Source: Opitutus sp. GAS368 (GTDB taxonomy: Bacteria; Verrucomicrobiota; Verrucomicrobiia; Opitutales; Opitutaceae). Taken from it: DNA of 64,000 bases. Location: the NCBI RefSeq assembly GCF_900104925.1, contig NZ_LT629735.1, forward strand, positions 2,388,291-2,452,290, read 5' to 3'. Positions 7,555 through 16,897 of the stretch are shown here, piece by piece. Numbering within the stretch: position 1 is the first letter of the stretch; every line of letters starts with the position of its first letter. The position numbers and the translations under genes are program-made. The notes beneath the pieces were generated by a model, which did no database searches, was not told where the DNA came from, and saw only the letters and a program-made list of their open reading frames with translations.

Positions 7555-9384
7555 TCATGGGCGGGGATAAGCAATGCGCCAGAGGGTGCCGTTGCCGTCC
7601 TCGGCTACGAGCAGCGCTCCGTCACGGGCCACGGCCACCCCCACCGGCCGGCCCCAGACACTCCGGCTGTCCACGACAAACCCGGTGAGAAAATCGTCGT
7701 ACTCGCCGGTCGGGACGCCGTGGTTGAGTCGCACGCGCACGATCTTGTAGCCGGTGCGGGAGCCGCGGTTCCATGAACCGTGCGAGGCCACGAAGATGTC
7801 CCCGCGATACTCCACGGGAAACGCCGCCATGCCTTTTGTCGCCGTATAAAAAGCGAGCTCCAGCGGCGCCGAGTGAGACTGCAACAGCACGTCGGGAACA
7901 ACGGCCTGGCCAGCCAGATCGGGGCGCTCGCCCGCGTGGCGCGGATCTTCGTGGTTGCCCAGATAATACCAGGGCCAGCCGTAGAATTTGCCCTCTTTCA
8001 CGCGGGTGATATAGTCCGGCACCAGGTCGTCACCGAGGCCGTCGCGTTCGTTGGTTGCGGTCCACAATTCGCCCGTAGTCTGATCCATGGCCAATCCCAC
8101 GCCGTTGCGGATTCCCGTCGCGAAGGTGCGGAGAGGCAGGCGGCCCTCGGGATCGGTCACGAGAATCTCGGCGCGATTGGTTTCGGAATCCCACGCCGCG
8201 CCCAGTCCGTGTTCCGCTTCCCATGCGCGGGTTGCCTTGGGGGTTTTCTTCCCGATTGTTTCGGCGACATTTGATCCTGAGCCAACGGAGATGAACAGCC
8301 GTTTGTTGTCCGCCGAAAAGGCCAAATCGCGCGTAGTGTGCCCACCGGTGCTCTCAGCCAGGGTGGGTACGATGACTTGTGGCGCCTCCGCCGCCTTGAG
8401 CTCGCCGCGGTGATACGGGAAGCGCACGACGGAGTTGTTGTTCGCGACGTAGACCCATTGTGGTTCGTCCCCCGACGGGTAGAACGCGATCCCAAAGGGG
8501 CGGTCGAGACCGTCCGCAAAGATCTCATTCTGCGACGGAGTATCCGCGCCATCCACGGTGCGGATCACGCGGATGCGGTTCGCGCGCGTTTCGGCGATGA
8601 AAATATCCCCGTTGGGTGCCGTGCGAAGGATACGGGGGCCGGAGAGGCCCGTGACAAACAGCCGAACGGTAAAACCGGCGGGAACGGACAATCTGGCATT
8701 CGCCGGCTGGCTTACCACCTGCGGACCGTTACCCGCCGAGCTGGTGCTGTAGGGCGCCGGCAAATCGGAAAGCCGGATGTGATGCTTCAGACCGGGAGCC
8801 GCGTTGTGCCAATCGCCCGCGTCGGTGGCGGGCCCGCCTGCTGAAGCGCTCGCCGGCGTCGTGGTGACGGCCACGCCGGCCGGCGCGGTCAGAGTCGACA
8901 GATAGGCGATCGTGTCGAGACGATCGCCCGCGTTGCGCACGGGCACCGGCATCGTGGTGCCGGGAACCGTCGTCGGCGGATCTGCGAGGAACCGTTCCAG
9001 CGTCGTTGCGTCCCAAGCAAGCCCGGATTCGTGCAGGGCCTTCGTATAGTTGAAATTGGAGCCCGTCGCCGCGCGCCGACCGAGGACACCGACAAGATTT
9101 GGTCCCTGTCCCGTAACGACTTCGTTGTTTGGCCCGAGCGTCGTGGCGTGACACATTGCACAGTTTTGCTGAAAGAAATTCTTCCCCCGATTGACATCAC
9201 CGATGAACGAAGGCTGCTGCGCAGCCGCATGCGTGGCGCCGAGTCCGGTCAGAAGGAGTACTCCCGCAATCAGCGTGTCCCTGAATGATCTCACCGGGAG
9301 GCATGACCTCGCATTGCGCGGCTCACCCAGCTGAGACCTGAGAGCGTAGAAAAGGACGGTAGATTCCGCCAGCGTCGTATTCAT
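7555..9384 (-). CDS. Cytochrome c / sorbosone-dehydrogenase-like (PQQ-type beta-propeller) fusion
   Basis: A 609-residue exported oxidoreductase. After a signal sequence ending in THAAAQ there is a class I cytochrome c domain with heme motif CAMCH at residues 75-79 and a distal Met in TTMPVPV. The rest is an L-sorbosone dehydrogenase/soluble glucose dehydrogenase beta-propeller (VPAGFTVRLFVTGLSGPRILRTAPNGDIFIAETRANRI, SVGSGSNVAE, DLVPDYITRVKEGKFYGWPWYYLG, FVASHGSWNRGSRTGYKIVRV). It probably oxidises a sugar or aldehyde in the periplasm and hands electrons to the heme. Electrons would go on to the respiratory chain. The 5' end is long, and an internal start near VRSFRD is possible. Two NAD(P)-type dehydrogenase genes lie upstream on the same strand. 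Confidence 0.85.
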   Translation of the reverse strand: MNTTLAESTVLFYALRSQLGEPRNARSCLPVRSFRDTLIAGVLLLTGLGATHAAAQQPSFIGDVNRGKNFFQQNCAMCHATTLGPNNEVVTGQGPNLVGVLGRRAATGSNFNYTKALHESGLAWDATTLERFLADPPTTVPGTTMPVPVRNAGDRLDTIAYLSTLTAPAGVAVTTTPASASAGGPATDAGDWHNAAPGLKHHIRLSDLPAPYSTSSAGNGPQVVSQPANARLSVPAGFTVRLFVTGLSGPRILRTAPNGDIFIAETRANRIRVIRTVDGADTPSQNEIFADGLDRPFGIAFYPSGDEPQWVYVANNNSVVRFPYHRGELKAAEAPQVIVPTLAESTGGHTTRDLAFSADNKRLFISVGSGSNVAETIGKKTPKATRAWEAEHGLGAAWDSETNRAEILVTDPEGRLPLRTFATGIRNGVGLAMDQTTGELWTATNERDGLGDDLVPDYITRVKEGKFYGWPWYYLGNHEDPRHAGERPDLAGQAVVPDVLLQSHSAPLELAFYTATKGMAAFPVEYRGDIFVASHGSWNRGSRTGYKIVRVRLNHGVPTGEYDDFLTGFVVDSRSVWGRPVGVAVARDGALLVAEDGNGTLWRIAYPRP

Positions 9385-9449
9385 CTTTCGTTGTTGTATT
9401 TTGTGGACTGTATCAATCTACGAATTGATTTTTGGATTGGACGACCGAG

Positions 9450-10328
9450 TCACCGAACCTCGCGGTGCCCTGCGAGGTAGCTATAGATAGCGGCAAAGTC
9501 TTCGTCCCCATGACCGTCCCGGATGGCCAGGCGGTTGAGTTCCTTTGCCGCATTCAGCAATGGCATCGCCGCGCCGGATTCGTGGGCGCTCACCGCCGCC
9601 AGATGCAGATCCTTTTGCAGCCAGCGCAACGGAAAGTCGGCCGGTTCGTAGTTCCCCTGCTCGATTCGTTCGCGTTTGAATTGGAGGAAGGGTGCGGTCA
9701 CCGGCCCGCCCAACAGGGCCTCGAACAGGGCTGCGCGCGCCAGCCCGAGGGACTCGCCGAGCACCAGCGCTTCCGCGAACGCGGCCATGCCCGTGCCCAG
9801 CAATTGGTTGATCACAATCTTGAGCGAAGCCCCCATGCCCGGTCCGCCACAGTGCGTGATGCGGGTGCCCATGAGTTCGAGTAAAGGCCGGCAGGCGGCC
9901 AAATCGTCCCCGGCACCCCCGACCAGAAAGAGGAGCGCTGCCTGTTCGGCCTGGCTGCGGGAGCCCGTGACCGGAGCGTCGAGGAACCGCAGGCCGTGGG
10001 TCCGGGCATGCTCCGCCATCTCCCGCGAGAACGACGGATTGACCGTGCTGCAATCCACCCACAACCGGCCGGGCTCGAGCGTGGAAAGCAAGCCGTCCGG
10101 GCCCAAGGCCGCATTCGTGACGGCCTGGGTGGGCGCCAGCATCGTGAAGACGATCTCAGCCTGTGCCGCCACCGCGGCCGGGGAGCCGGCCCAGGCGGCC
10201 CCCTTGAACAGCAACGGCTCCGCCTTGTCCCGCGTCCGGTTGTGCACAATCAGGGTGTGACCGCCTTTTTGCAGGTTGGCCGCCATCCGGCTACCCATGA
10301 TGCCCAAACCGATGAAACCGATTTTCAT
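9450..10328 (-). CDS. 3-hydroxyisobutyrate dehydrogenase-family NAD(P)-dependent oxidoreductase
   Basis: A 292-residue beta-hydroxyacid dehydrogenase. The Rossmann motif GFIGLGIMGSRMA is at the N-terminus, the substrate motif DAPVTGS sits at about 118-124, and the catalytic Lys (K170) lies in GMGASLKIVINQLLG. Relatives include GarR/GlxR tartronate semialdehyde reductase, MmsB and succinic semialdehyde reductase; the substrate cannot be chosen here. It follows the aldo/keto reductase gene by 14 bases on the same strand, so the two are likely co-transcribed, with the cytochrome c dehydrogenase next. Confidence 0.9.
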   Translation of the reverse strand: MKIGFIGLGIMGSRMAANLQKGGHTLIVHNRTRDKAEPLLFKGAAWAGSPAAVAAQAEIVFTMLAPTQAVTNAALGPDGLLSTLEPGRLWVDCSTVNPSFSREMAEHARTHGLRFLDAPVTGSRSQAEQAALLFLVGGAGDDLAACRPLLELMGTRITHCGGPGMGASLKIVINQLLGTGMAAFAEALVLGESLGLARAALFEALLGGPVTAPFLQFKRERIEQGNYEPADFPLRWLQKDLHLAAVSAHESGAAMPLLNAAKELNRLAIRDGHGDEDFAAIYSYLAGHREVR

Positions 10329-10342
10329 GTTGTCTTTCGGGT

Positions 10343-11329
10343 TCAGCCGGCGAGTTCGGCGATGGTTTCAATTTCATAGAGGTCCGTGGGCGTCAGCTGA
10401 AGGTCCGCAGCTGCGACCACGTCCTCCACCTGTTCCGGCCGGCGCGCGCCAGCGATCGCCGCCGTCACGGCCGGGTGGCGCAACGTCCAAGCCACGGCTG
10501 CCGCCCCCGGCGAACAACCGTGGCGCTGGCCGACGAAGCGCAGCCATTCCACCAAAGCGAGGTGGGCCGACAGCATTGGCTCCGTGAAATCGTCATCGTG
10601 CTTGCGCCAATCATCGTCGGGCAGCCGGGCGATGCGCTCCCGGGTCATGGCGCCGGTCAGCAACCCCGAGGCCATGGGGGAGTAGACGATCGTGCCGATG
10701 CCGTTGCGCCGGCAAAAGGGCAGGATCTCCGCCTCGATCTCGGGGTGCACCAGGGAATATCGCGGCTGCAATGAGGTGATCGGGGCGATGGCTTGGGCGT
10801 GCTTCATTTGGGCCACGTCAAAATTCGAAACCCCGATCCAGCGGACCTTTCCCTCGCGTTGCAGTTGCGCCATCATGCTCCAGCCCTCCTCGATGCGTTT
10901 CGGGTCATCGACCGGCCAATGGATCTGGTAGAGGTCGATGGTGTCCACCTTGAGCCGGCGCAGGCTGTCCTCGCATTCCTGCCGGATGGAAGCGGCCGTC
11001 AGGTCGCGACGGGTTCGGCCTTTGGCGTCCCAGCGGAGACCGCACTTGGTGAAGACGTAGGGCCGGGCACCCGACCAGGTCGCGAGCGCCCGGCTCACGA
11101 TCTCTTCCGAGTGGCCGATGCCGTAAACCGCCGCGGTGTCGATCCAGTTCACGCCCAGTTCAAGGGCGCGGTGGATGGCGGCGACAGATTCGTCGTCGTT
11201 TTGCCGGCCCCACCCGTATTGCCATCCGGCGCCGCCGATGGCCCAGGAGCCAAAGCCCACGCGCGTGATGAACAGATCGGAATTTCCCAATTGTTTCGTT
11301 TTCATGCTCTGCACTGTTTTTGTATTCAT
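10343..11329 (-). CDS. Aldo/keto reductase
   Basis: A 328-residue TIM-barrel NADPH-dependent oxidoreductase. Catalytic residues appear as WIDTAAVYGIG (Asp, Tyr), YVFTKCG (Lys) and LYQIHWPVD (His); the cofactor end is VAAIAGARRPEQV-like. An internal ATG eight codons downstream (MKTKQLGNSDLF) fits family N-termini better and may be the real start. No Shine-Dalgarno sequence decides between them. It heads a probable operon with a hydroxyacid dehydrogenase and lies downstream of broken transporter fragments. The substrate is unknown. Confidence 0.88.
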   Translation of the reverse strand: MNTKTVQSMKTKQLGNSDLFITRVGFGSWAIGGAGWQYGWGRQNDDESVAAIHRALELGVNWIDTAAVYGIGHSEEIVSRALATWSGARPYVFTKCGLRWDAKGRTRRDLTAASIRQECEDSLRRLKVDTIDLYQIHWPVDDPKRIEEGWSMMAQLQREGKVRWIGVSNFDVAQMKHAQAIAPITSLQPRYSLVHPEIEAEILPFCRRNGIGTIVYSPMASGLLTGAMTRERIARLPDDDWRKHDDDFTEPMLSAHLALVEWLRFVGQRHGCSPGAAAVAWTLRHPAVTAAIAGARRPEQVEDVVAAADLQLTPTDLYEIETIAELAG

Positions 11330-11336
11330 AGGATTG

Positions 11337-11476
11337 TTAAAGTTGCTTCGCTTCCGGCCACCCGCCGCCGGGTGATCGGACCAGGGCGATCGCGGTCACG
11401 AGCTGCTGGCCGCGCAGTTGCACGGTGCTGAACTCCAGGTTCGACATGGTGCTCTCCGCCGTCGCCACCTCGAGGC
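11337..11476 (-). pseudogene. Remnant of an RND efflux outer-membrane factor (NodT family), C-terminal end
   Basis: About 45 codons read VATAESTMSNLEFSTVQLR, QQLVTAIALVRS and GGGW, which is the closing helix and GGGW tail of NodT-type outer-membrane efflux proteins. No signal peptide or preceding domain exists. The frame abuts, in another frame, the start of a different transporter. It is a leftover 3' end after deletion. Confidence 0.6.
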
Positions 11477-11502
11477 CGGTAGCGGCGCAGCCGCGCGGAA
11501 TG

Positions 11503-11595
11503 AAATACCCTCCAAGCATAGACCACGCTCAGGGCGATTTGCATCACGACGCCCGCCACTGCGCCGAACCACCGCTTGGGATTGTTTGCGTTCAT
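11503..11595 (-). pseudogene. Remnant of an OFA-type MFS transporter, N-terminal end
   Basis: Thirty-one codons starting with an ATG that overlaps the kinase stop (ATGA) encode NPKRWFGAVAGVVMQIALSV followed by VYAWRVF, the first membrane helix of oxalate/formate-antiporter-family MFS proteins. After that the frame loses similarity and the sequence switches to the tail of an outer-membrane factor. It was once probably translationally coupled to the hybrid kinase. Confidence 0.6.
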
Positions 11596-14333
11596 GCCGG
11601 TTTTTTTGGCGGATTTTTTTCCAGGCAATTTCTGAGGGCCTGCGCGAGCCGATGTGCTTCAAATGGCTTGGGGAGAAAATTCACCCCTTCTTCCAATAGA
11701 AAATCCTTGCTCGCGATTTCCGCGCTGTAGCCGCTGACGTAAAGCACCCTTAATTTGGAGTCTTGCTGCAAAAGCTGTCCGGCCAGTTCCCGGCCGGTTA
11801 TTCCACCGTCCATCACCAAATCAGTCAGCAACAGGTGGATTTCGTGGCGGTGCTGTTTCCAGACTTCCAGAGCTTCGACCCCGTTGCGCGCCTCCAGCAC
11901 GCGATAACCGAGACCCGACAGCACGATTTGCATGGTGGTGCGCAAGGCTGAATCATCCTCAACCAGTAAAATGGTTTCACTGCCACCGGTGATCGTAGCC
12001 AGCGCCGGCCCGCCAGCTGCATGGTTTGGAACCTGGGTGAGGCGGGGCAGATATACCCGGAAGGCTGTTCCCAGACCGACTTCGCTATACACATTGATCC
12101 AGCCGTTATGCTGCTGGACGATGCCAAAAACGGTGGCTAACCCGAGACCGCTCCCTTTGCCGACCTCTTTGGTGGTGAAGAACGGCTCAAAGATTCGCGG
12201 CAAGTTTTCCGTCGGGATGCCGCAGCCGGTGTCGGTCACGCTCAAGCAGACGAACGAACCGGGCCGGGCCTGAGCAGTTTGTGCCGCCGTAACCTCATCA
12301 AACTCGAAAGTCTGGGTTTCAATGATCAGCCGGCCGCCCTTGGGCATGGCGTCGCGGGCATTGACGGTCAGGTTCAAGAGGATCTGATCCAGCATTCCCG
12401 CGTCGGCGTGGACAAACAACGGCTGCGGCGCGAACTTGAACTGCATGTGGACATCCTCCCCGAGGATGCGATGCAGCATCTTGGCAATGTGCTTGATGGT
12501 CTCATTCAAGTCGAGGTCGCGCGGCTGCAGGGCCTGGCGTTGGCTGAACAGGAGCAGTTGACGGGTGAGGTTGGCCCCGCGCTCGGCCGCCGTTTCTATC
12601 TCGGTGGCGAAGTCCATTGGCGTCGAAGCGAGCGCCTGTTCGCGTCGCAGCAGGCCGGCCAGCATTTTAATGACCGCGAGGATATTGTTGAAATCATGCG
12701 CCACGCCACTCGCCAGCTGCCCGAAGGCCTCCATCTTCTGTGCCTGCCGGAATTGCGCCTCCAAATCCCTGCTTTCCGTGACGTCGCGGGAATTGATGAC
12801 GACGAAACCGTCCGCGGCTTCGCCGGGAATGTTTCGCCCGATGGATTGCAGGGTGCGCCAGGAGCCATCTTGATGGCGGAAGCGATACTCTTCCGACCAA
12901 GGCACGTTCGCATCGGTCAAGGCGCGCTTGAGGGTGTCTGCCGCACGGGCGGCATCCAAAGGATGAATAAACTCAAAGGCGTTCCGTCCCACGACGTCCT
13001 CCGGTTCGTAGCCCAGCAGGCGCTTGGCGGAGGGACTTTGAAAGCGGATGAGCCCCTCGCCATTCAGTATCGTGATCAGGTCGGAGGCATTTTCTATGAG
13101 CAGACGGAACCGGTCTTCGCGCTTCCGCAATTCGCCTTCCGCCCGTTTGCGTTCGGTGATATCAGTACCGATCACGAGAATGGATTTGGGCTGGTTCCGG
13201 GCATCCCGCAGCAAGGTCCACCGGGTATGCAGCATGAGTTTGTCGCCAGCTCCGGTAATCTTCTGCATTTCTCCGCTCCATTTGCCGTCCCGGAGCACGG
13301 TCTTGAAAGCCTCGAGGAAGGTCACGGCATCGAACTGAATTAGCTCGTCGATCTCGCGGCCAATCGCCTCTGCTGCTGTCAAGCCATAGAGTCGTTCCGC
13401 ACCCTTGTTCCAAAAGATGATGCGGTGGTTAAGATCGCGGACAACGATGACATCATGAGTCTGGTCAATCAGCGCGGCCTGTTCCGCGATCCGTTCCTCG
13501 GCCCGCTTGCGCTCGGTGATGTCGCGGAATGTCCAGATTCGGCCGTAATGTCTTCCCGCCTTGTCCCGGACCGGCGACGAGTAGCGGTCCAGAATCGTGC
13601 CATCCACCAGTTCGATCTCGTCCTGGCTCACCTCTTCCGGGTGGGCATACAAATAGGCGACCTTCTCGAGAAATTCAGCGGGATTCTTGGTCTGGGCCGC
13701 GAAGAACTGAAGCTGTGCGGGATAATCTTCCTTTTCGGCGATATGCGCGGGCTCCTTCCACAATGCGCGATGCCGCTGGTTTTGGAGAATTTTTCTGCCC
13801 TGGCCGTCCACCACCAATATCCCGTCCAGGGCAGAATCCACTTGCGCCTCGAGGAAAGCTGTTTTCCAGCGCAATTCGTCCTCCGCCCGCTTGTGCTCGG
13901 TGATGTCTTGCATCTGGGAGATGAAGTAGCGCGGCTGCCGCTGGCTATCACGGACTAGGGAAACGCTTAACTGCACTGTGATAGGCCGGCCGCTTGAGTG
14001 GATATAGCGTTTCTCGAGTTGGTAGGAGTGAATTTCTCCGGCGATTATCCGGCGGACATAGCTCAAGTCCGCTTCTAGATCCTCCGGATGGGTGATGTTT
14101 TGAAAGGTGCGGGTGAGTAGTTCGTCCTCGGAGTAACCGACCACCTTGCAGAGCGCCGGATTCACTTTAAGCCACCGGCCTTCAAGTGAGACCAGAGCCA
14201 TGCCGATGGGTGCATATTCGAATGCACTGGAAAAGCGTTCCTCACTTTCCCGCAGCGCGTCTTTGGCCTGAGGCTGATCGGTGCTGCCGCGGAGCCGCCC
14301 AGTGGTGTCGGGCGATCGTATTGAGAGGTTCAT
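11592..14333 (-). CDS. Hybrid sensor histidine kinase with four PAS domains and a C-terminal receiver
   Basis: A 913-residue, probably cytosolic, sensor. Four PAS/PAC units run through about residues 25-520, each ending in a QDITEHKRAE, RDITERKRAE, TDITERKRAE or RDVTESRDLE type PAC tail. The kinase core has the phospho-acceptor His in FGQLASGVAHDFNN, the N box in LLNLTVNARDAMPKGG, G1 DTGCGIP and G2 GSGLGLATVFGI. A receiver domain follows with ILLVEDD and the phospho-Asp in LLLTDLVMDGG. No membrane segment is seen. It is divergent from a second kinase and a FixJ-type regulator, which could be its output partners. Its stop overlaps the start of a broken MFS gene. Confidence 0.93.
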   Translation of the reverse strand: MNLSIRSPDTTGRLRGSTDQPQAKDALRESEERFSSAFEYAPIGMALVSLEGRWLKVNPALCKVVGYSEDELLTRTFQNITHPEDLEADLSYVRRIIAGEIHSYQLEKRYIHSSGRPITVQLSVSLVRDSQRQPRYFISQMQDITEHKRAEDELRWKTAFLEAQVDSALDGILVVDGQGRKILQNQRHRALWKEPAHIAEKEDYPAQLQFFAAQTKNPAEFLEKVAYLYAHPEEVSQDEIELVDGTILDRYSSPVRDKAGRHYGRIWTFRDITERKRAEERIAEQAALIDQTHDVIVVRDLNHRIIFWNKGAERLYGLTAAEAIGREIDELIQFDAVTFLEAFKTVLRDGKWSGEMQKITGAGDKLMLHTRWTLLRDARNQPKSILVIGTDITERKRAEGELRKREDRFRLLIENASDLITILNGEGLIRFQSPSAKRLLGYEPEDVVGRNAFEFIHPLDAARAADTLKRALTDANVPWSEEYRFRHQDGSWRTLQSIGRNIPGEAADGFVVINSRDVTESRDLEAQFRQAQKMEAFGQLASGVAHDFNNILAVIKMLAGLLRREQALASTPMDFATEIETAAERGANLTRQLLLFSQRQALQPRDLDLNETIKHIAKMLHRILGEDVHMQFKFAPQPLFVHADAGMLDQILLNLTVNARDAMPKGGRLIIETQTFEFDEVTAAQTAQARPGSFVCLSVTDTGCGIPTENLPRIFEPFFTTKEVGKGSGLGLATVFGIVQQHNGWINVYSEVGLGTAFRVYLPRLTQVPNHAAGGPALATITGGSETILLVEDDSALRTTMQIVLSGLGYRVLEARNGVEALEVWKQHRHEIHLLLTDLVMDGGITGRELAGQLLQQDSKLRVLYVSGYSAEIASKDFLLEEGVNFLPKPFEAHRLAQALRNCLEKNPPKKPA

Positions 14334-15051
14334 ATTAAATCTGGCAAATCGACCAAACTAGCCAACCGCATTGGTGGCTGGAGAAAACACCGTCTCGGCG
14401 TTTTCCGCTTCGGACAGCGGATTGCTGGCCCGGACATGCTGGTGCTCTGATCGGGTTTCTCTTGGCCCGCTGCGAGAATGGTCGGCGCCATCCCCACGAC
14501 TGCGAGAGTGGCCGTTCTTAAACCAGGAAATCTGCGCTGGGTGAATCTGTCGTGCTTTAACAGACTTGCTTGTGCGTCCGCCAAGGGAGGGGGGTGAATT
14601 TTCCATGTGGGCAATCTACCATCGCAGCTCCCGTGATTCCATTGGACCTTGGTCCCATGGCCTCGGCTACTGGAAGACTGTAAGTTGGTTAAATAACGAG
14701 ACGGACTGTCCGGAAGAAAGTGCCGCACGGATCTCCACTAGCTCCGATCCACGCTACCCTCACTCCAGCCGCCTGAACTCCGCCTCCCCGCATTCGCGTT
14801 CACCCATGATTACCGTCTGGCCGCGGTCCATCACTCACCGGCCCGGCTTATTGGCGCCCTTGAGCCGTCTCTCCTGAAAGTGGCGCGGTTTACACCCATT
14901 CAACAGGTGCAAATCCACATGGATCAGATCTGCTCAAAACCCAGTCCCAGTCCGGTAAAGTTGATTGCCCCGCAGCCTGGGCTGAGCCAACCTGCAACTA
15001 GACCGCTACCAGGCATCATCGAATCTGCGTTCACTGCGGCCCCCCGTCTGA
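14334..15051. other. Intergenic region between divergent kinase genes
   Basis: About 720 bases without a credible gene; open frames on either strand show no family features. It contains a perfect palindrome-like site ggaccttggtcc at 14644-14655 and another dyad at 14702-14712 (cggac-t-gtccg). Similar GGAC...GTCY sites occur before the stand-alone receiver gene. Promoters for both kinases should lie here. Confidence 0.5.
14644..14655. promoter_or_regulatory. Candidate operator, GGACCTTGGTCC
   Basis: A 12-base dyad with 5-base arms lies in the gap between the two divergent kinases. It resembles two sites upstream of the receiver gene at 16898 and 16922. The FixJ-like regulator encoded nearby is the obvious candidate binder; this is inference from repetition only. 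Confidence 0.35.
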
Positions 15052-16260
15052 ATGAGCAACCACGCTCCACAGTCCTTGCGGAACTCGGCCTTTGTGCGCT
15101 ACGCAATTGCGGTGGTGACGAGCCTCGGCGCCGTGCTTGTCACCCGTGCCCTTCGGATCATCAGCCCGCATGCCCCAGCCGATCTCATTTACTGCGCCAC
15201 GATCCTCAGTGCGTGGTTCGGGGGAACCGGTCCCGGGTTGCTGGCCGCCTCGTTCTCCTCGGCGGCCATTGCCTTTCATTTCATTCCGCCACCCTACGCC
15301 GGCATTTCGACGACGTCGGATTTGATTCGGCTGGCGGTCACTTCCGCGGGAGTGTTTGTCGTCAGCTGGATCAGCGGACGACAAAGGCGCGCCGAAGAGC
15401 TGTTACAGCAGGCGCGGGATAAACTGGAGGAGAAGGTTCAGGATCGCACTGCCGAACTGCGGCGGACCAACGAGAAGCTGCAAGCTGAAATTGCCGAGCG
15501 CAAAACCGCCGAGGAGGCGCTGCAGACGATGCAGGCCGAACTCGCCCACGTCAGCCGTGTGACCATGATGGGTGAATTGACCGCCTCGATTGCCCACGAA
15601 GTAAACCAGCCCTTGGGCGCGATTATGAATTACGCGAATGCCTGCCGACGGCTGCTGGCCACACAGCAGGAGGGAAATGCCGGGATCGACGAGGCCCTCT
15701 CCAGGATTGTCGAGGACGCCCACCGGGCCAGCGATGTCATCACGCGCATCCGGGCTCTGGCCAAAAAGCAGCCCACGGATAAAGCCCCGCTGGCGGTCAA
15801 GGATCTCATCACCGACGCAGTGGCCATCTCGAACTACGAAATGCGGGCGCGGGGGGTGGCGATCCGGGTGGATTTGGCGGCGGATTTGCCCGCAATCGCG
15901 GTTGATCGCATTCAGTTCCAGCAGGTGCTGCTCAATCTGATCATAAACGGCAGTGAGGCGATGGAATCAATGCCGCCCGTACAGCGCTTCATTGAAATCA
16001 GCGCCCGCCTCGAATGCTCTGGGGACGAGCCCGCTCTCACGGTGCGCGTGCGGGATTACGGCCCCGGAGTCAACCCGTCTGACGAGGCCCGGTTGTTCGC
16101 CCCTTTTTACTCCTCCAAGGCAAAAGGTCTGGGCCTCGGTCTGCCCATCAGTCGCTCGATCATCGAGGCGCATGGTGGACGCCTGTCGCTGGTGCCCAGC
16201 GGTGGCGCGGGGGCCACGTTCCAGATACTCCTGCCGCTGCCGGGGCCGGCCATCGCATGA
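15052..16260 (+). CDS. Membrane sensor histidine kinase (DUF4118-type membrane domain)
   Basis: A 402-residue kinase. Residues 13-108 form a KdpD/DUF4118-like four-helix membrane unit (AFVRYAIAVVTSLGAVLVT, DLIYCATILSAWFGGTGPG, LLAASFSSAAIAFHFIPPP, LIRLAVTSAGVFVVSWISG). A coiled coil (about 112-168) leads to the FixL-like core with the phospho-His at H182 (ASIAHEVNQPLGAIMNYA). The N box is LLNLIINGSEAM, G1 is DYGPGV and G2 is KGLGLGLPISRSIIEAHGG. It overlaps the next gene by four bases (ATGA), so kinase and FixJ-type regulator form one operon. No PAS sensor is present; the signal is unknown. Confidence 0.92.
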   Translation: MSNHAPQSLRNSAFVRYAIAVVTSLGAVLVTRALRIISPHAPADLIYCATILSAWFGGTGPGLLAASFSSAAIAFHFIPPPYAGISTTSDLIRLAVTSAGVFVVSWISGRQRRAEELLQQARDKLEEKVQDRTAELRRTNEKLQAEIAERKTAEEALQTMQAELAHVSRVTMMGELTASIAHEVNQPLGAIMNYANACRRLLATQQEGNAGIDEALSRIVEDAHRASDVITRIRALAKKQPTDKAPLAVKDLITDAVAISNYEMRARGVAIRVDLAADLPAIAVDRIQFQQVLLNLIINGSEAMESMPPVQRFIEISARLECSGDEPALTVRVRDYGPGVNPSDEARLFAPFYSSKAKGLGLGLPISRSIIEAHGGRLSLVPSGGAGATFQILLPLPGPAIA

Positions 16261-16874
16261 CCCCCGGCGACCACCTCGTCTATGTTGTCGACGACGACCG
16301 GTCGTCACGGCAATCGCTTGAGTTCCTGATCAGGTCGGCGAGCTTCAAGGTTCAAGCCTTTGCTTCCGCCCAAGAGTTCCTGGGATTTCCGCATCCGGTG
16401 CTGCCGGCTTGCTTGGTGCTCGACGTGCGCATGCCCGGTTTGACCGGACTCCAGCTGCAGGAAGAACTTGCAAGAATGCGCGTCGACATCCCGATCATTT
16501 TCATGACTGGCCACGGCGACATTCCCATGTCGGTTAAAGCGATGAAAGCCGGCGCGGTGGAATTCCTCACCAAGCCATTTCGCGAGGACGAGATGCTGCG
16601 GGCCATCACCCAGGCCCTTGAGCGCGATCGGGTCGCGCTCGGCGAGCGGCTCGAACTGGCAGCGCTTCGCCAGCGGCACGCTGGGCTTACGCCCCGCGAG
16701 CGCGAGGTCATGGCCAGTGTCGTCACCGGTTTGCTCAACAAGCAGGTGGCGGCCGAGCTTGGAGCGGCGGAAAAAACGATCAAGGCGCACCGGGGGCGGG
16801 TGATGCAAAAAATGCAAGCTACCTCCCTGGCCGATTTGGTGCGAATGGCCGAGAGACTGCACGCCGATGGCTAA
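16257..16874 (+). CDS. FixJ/NarL-type response regulator (REC plus LuxR HTH)
   Basis: A 205-residue transcriptional regulator. The receiver domain has acidic pocket VVDDDRSS, phospho-Asp D56 (LVLDVRMPG), conserved Thr in IIFMTGHGDI and Lys in FLTKPF. The C-terminal LuxR helix-turn-helix reads LTPREREVMASVVTGLLNKQVAAELG, then KTIKAHRGRVMQKM. It is translationally coupled to the membrane kinase upstream, which is its likely partner. The nearby GGACYWWGGTCY-like sites could be its targets. Confidence 0.94.
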   Translation: MTPGDHLVYVVDDDRSSRQSLEFLIRSASFKVQAFASAQEFLGFPHPVLPACLVLDVRMPGLTGLQLQEELARMRVDIPIIFMTGHGDIPMSVKAMKAGAVEFLTKPFREDEMLRAITQALERDRVALGERLELAALRQRHAGLTPREREVMASVVTGLLNKQVAAELGAAEKTIKAHRGRVMQKMQATSLADLVRMAERLHADG

Positions 16875-16897
16875 TGTGCGGTTTGCGTGGAACCGAG

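Noticed and set aside
14330-14728. Open frames on both strands in the gap between the two kinases
   Set aside because: No start context, domain, signal peptide or codon-usage support; the region fits a long divergent control region.
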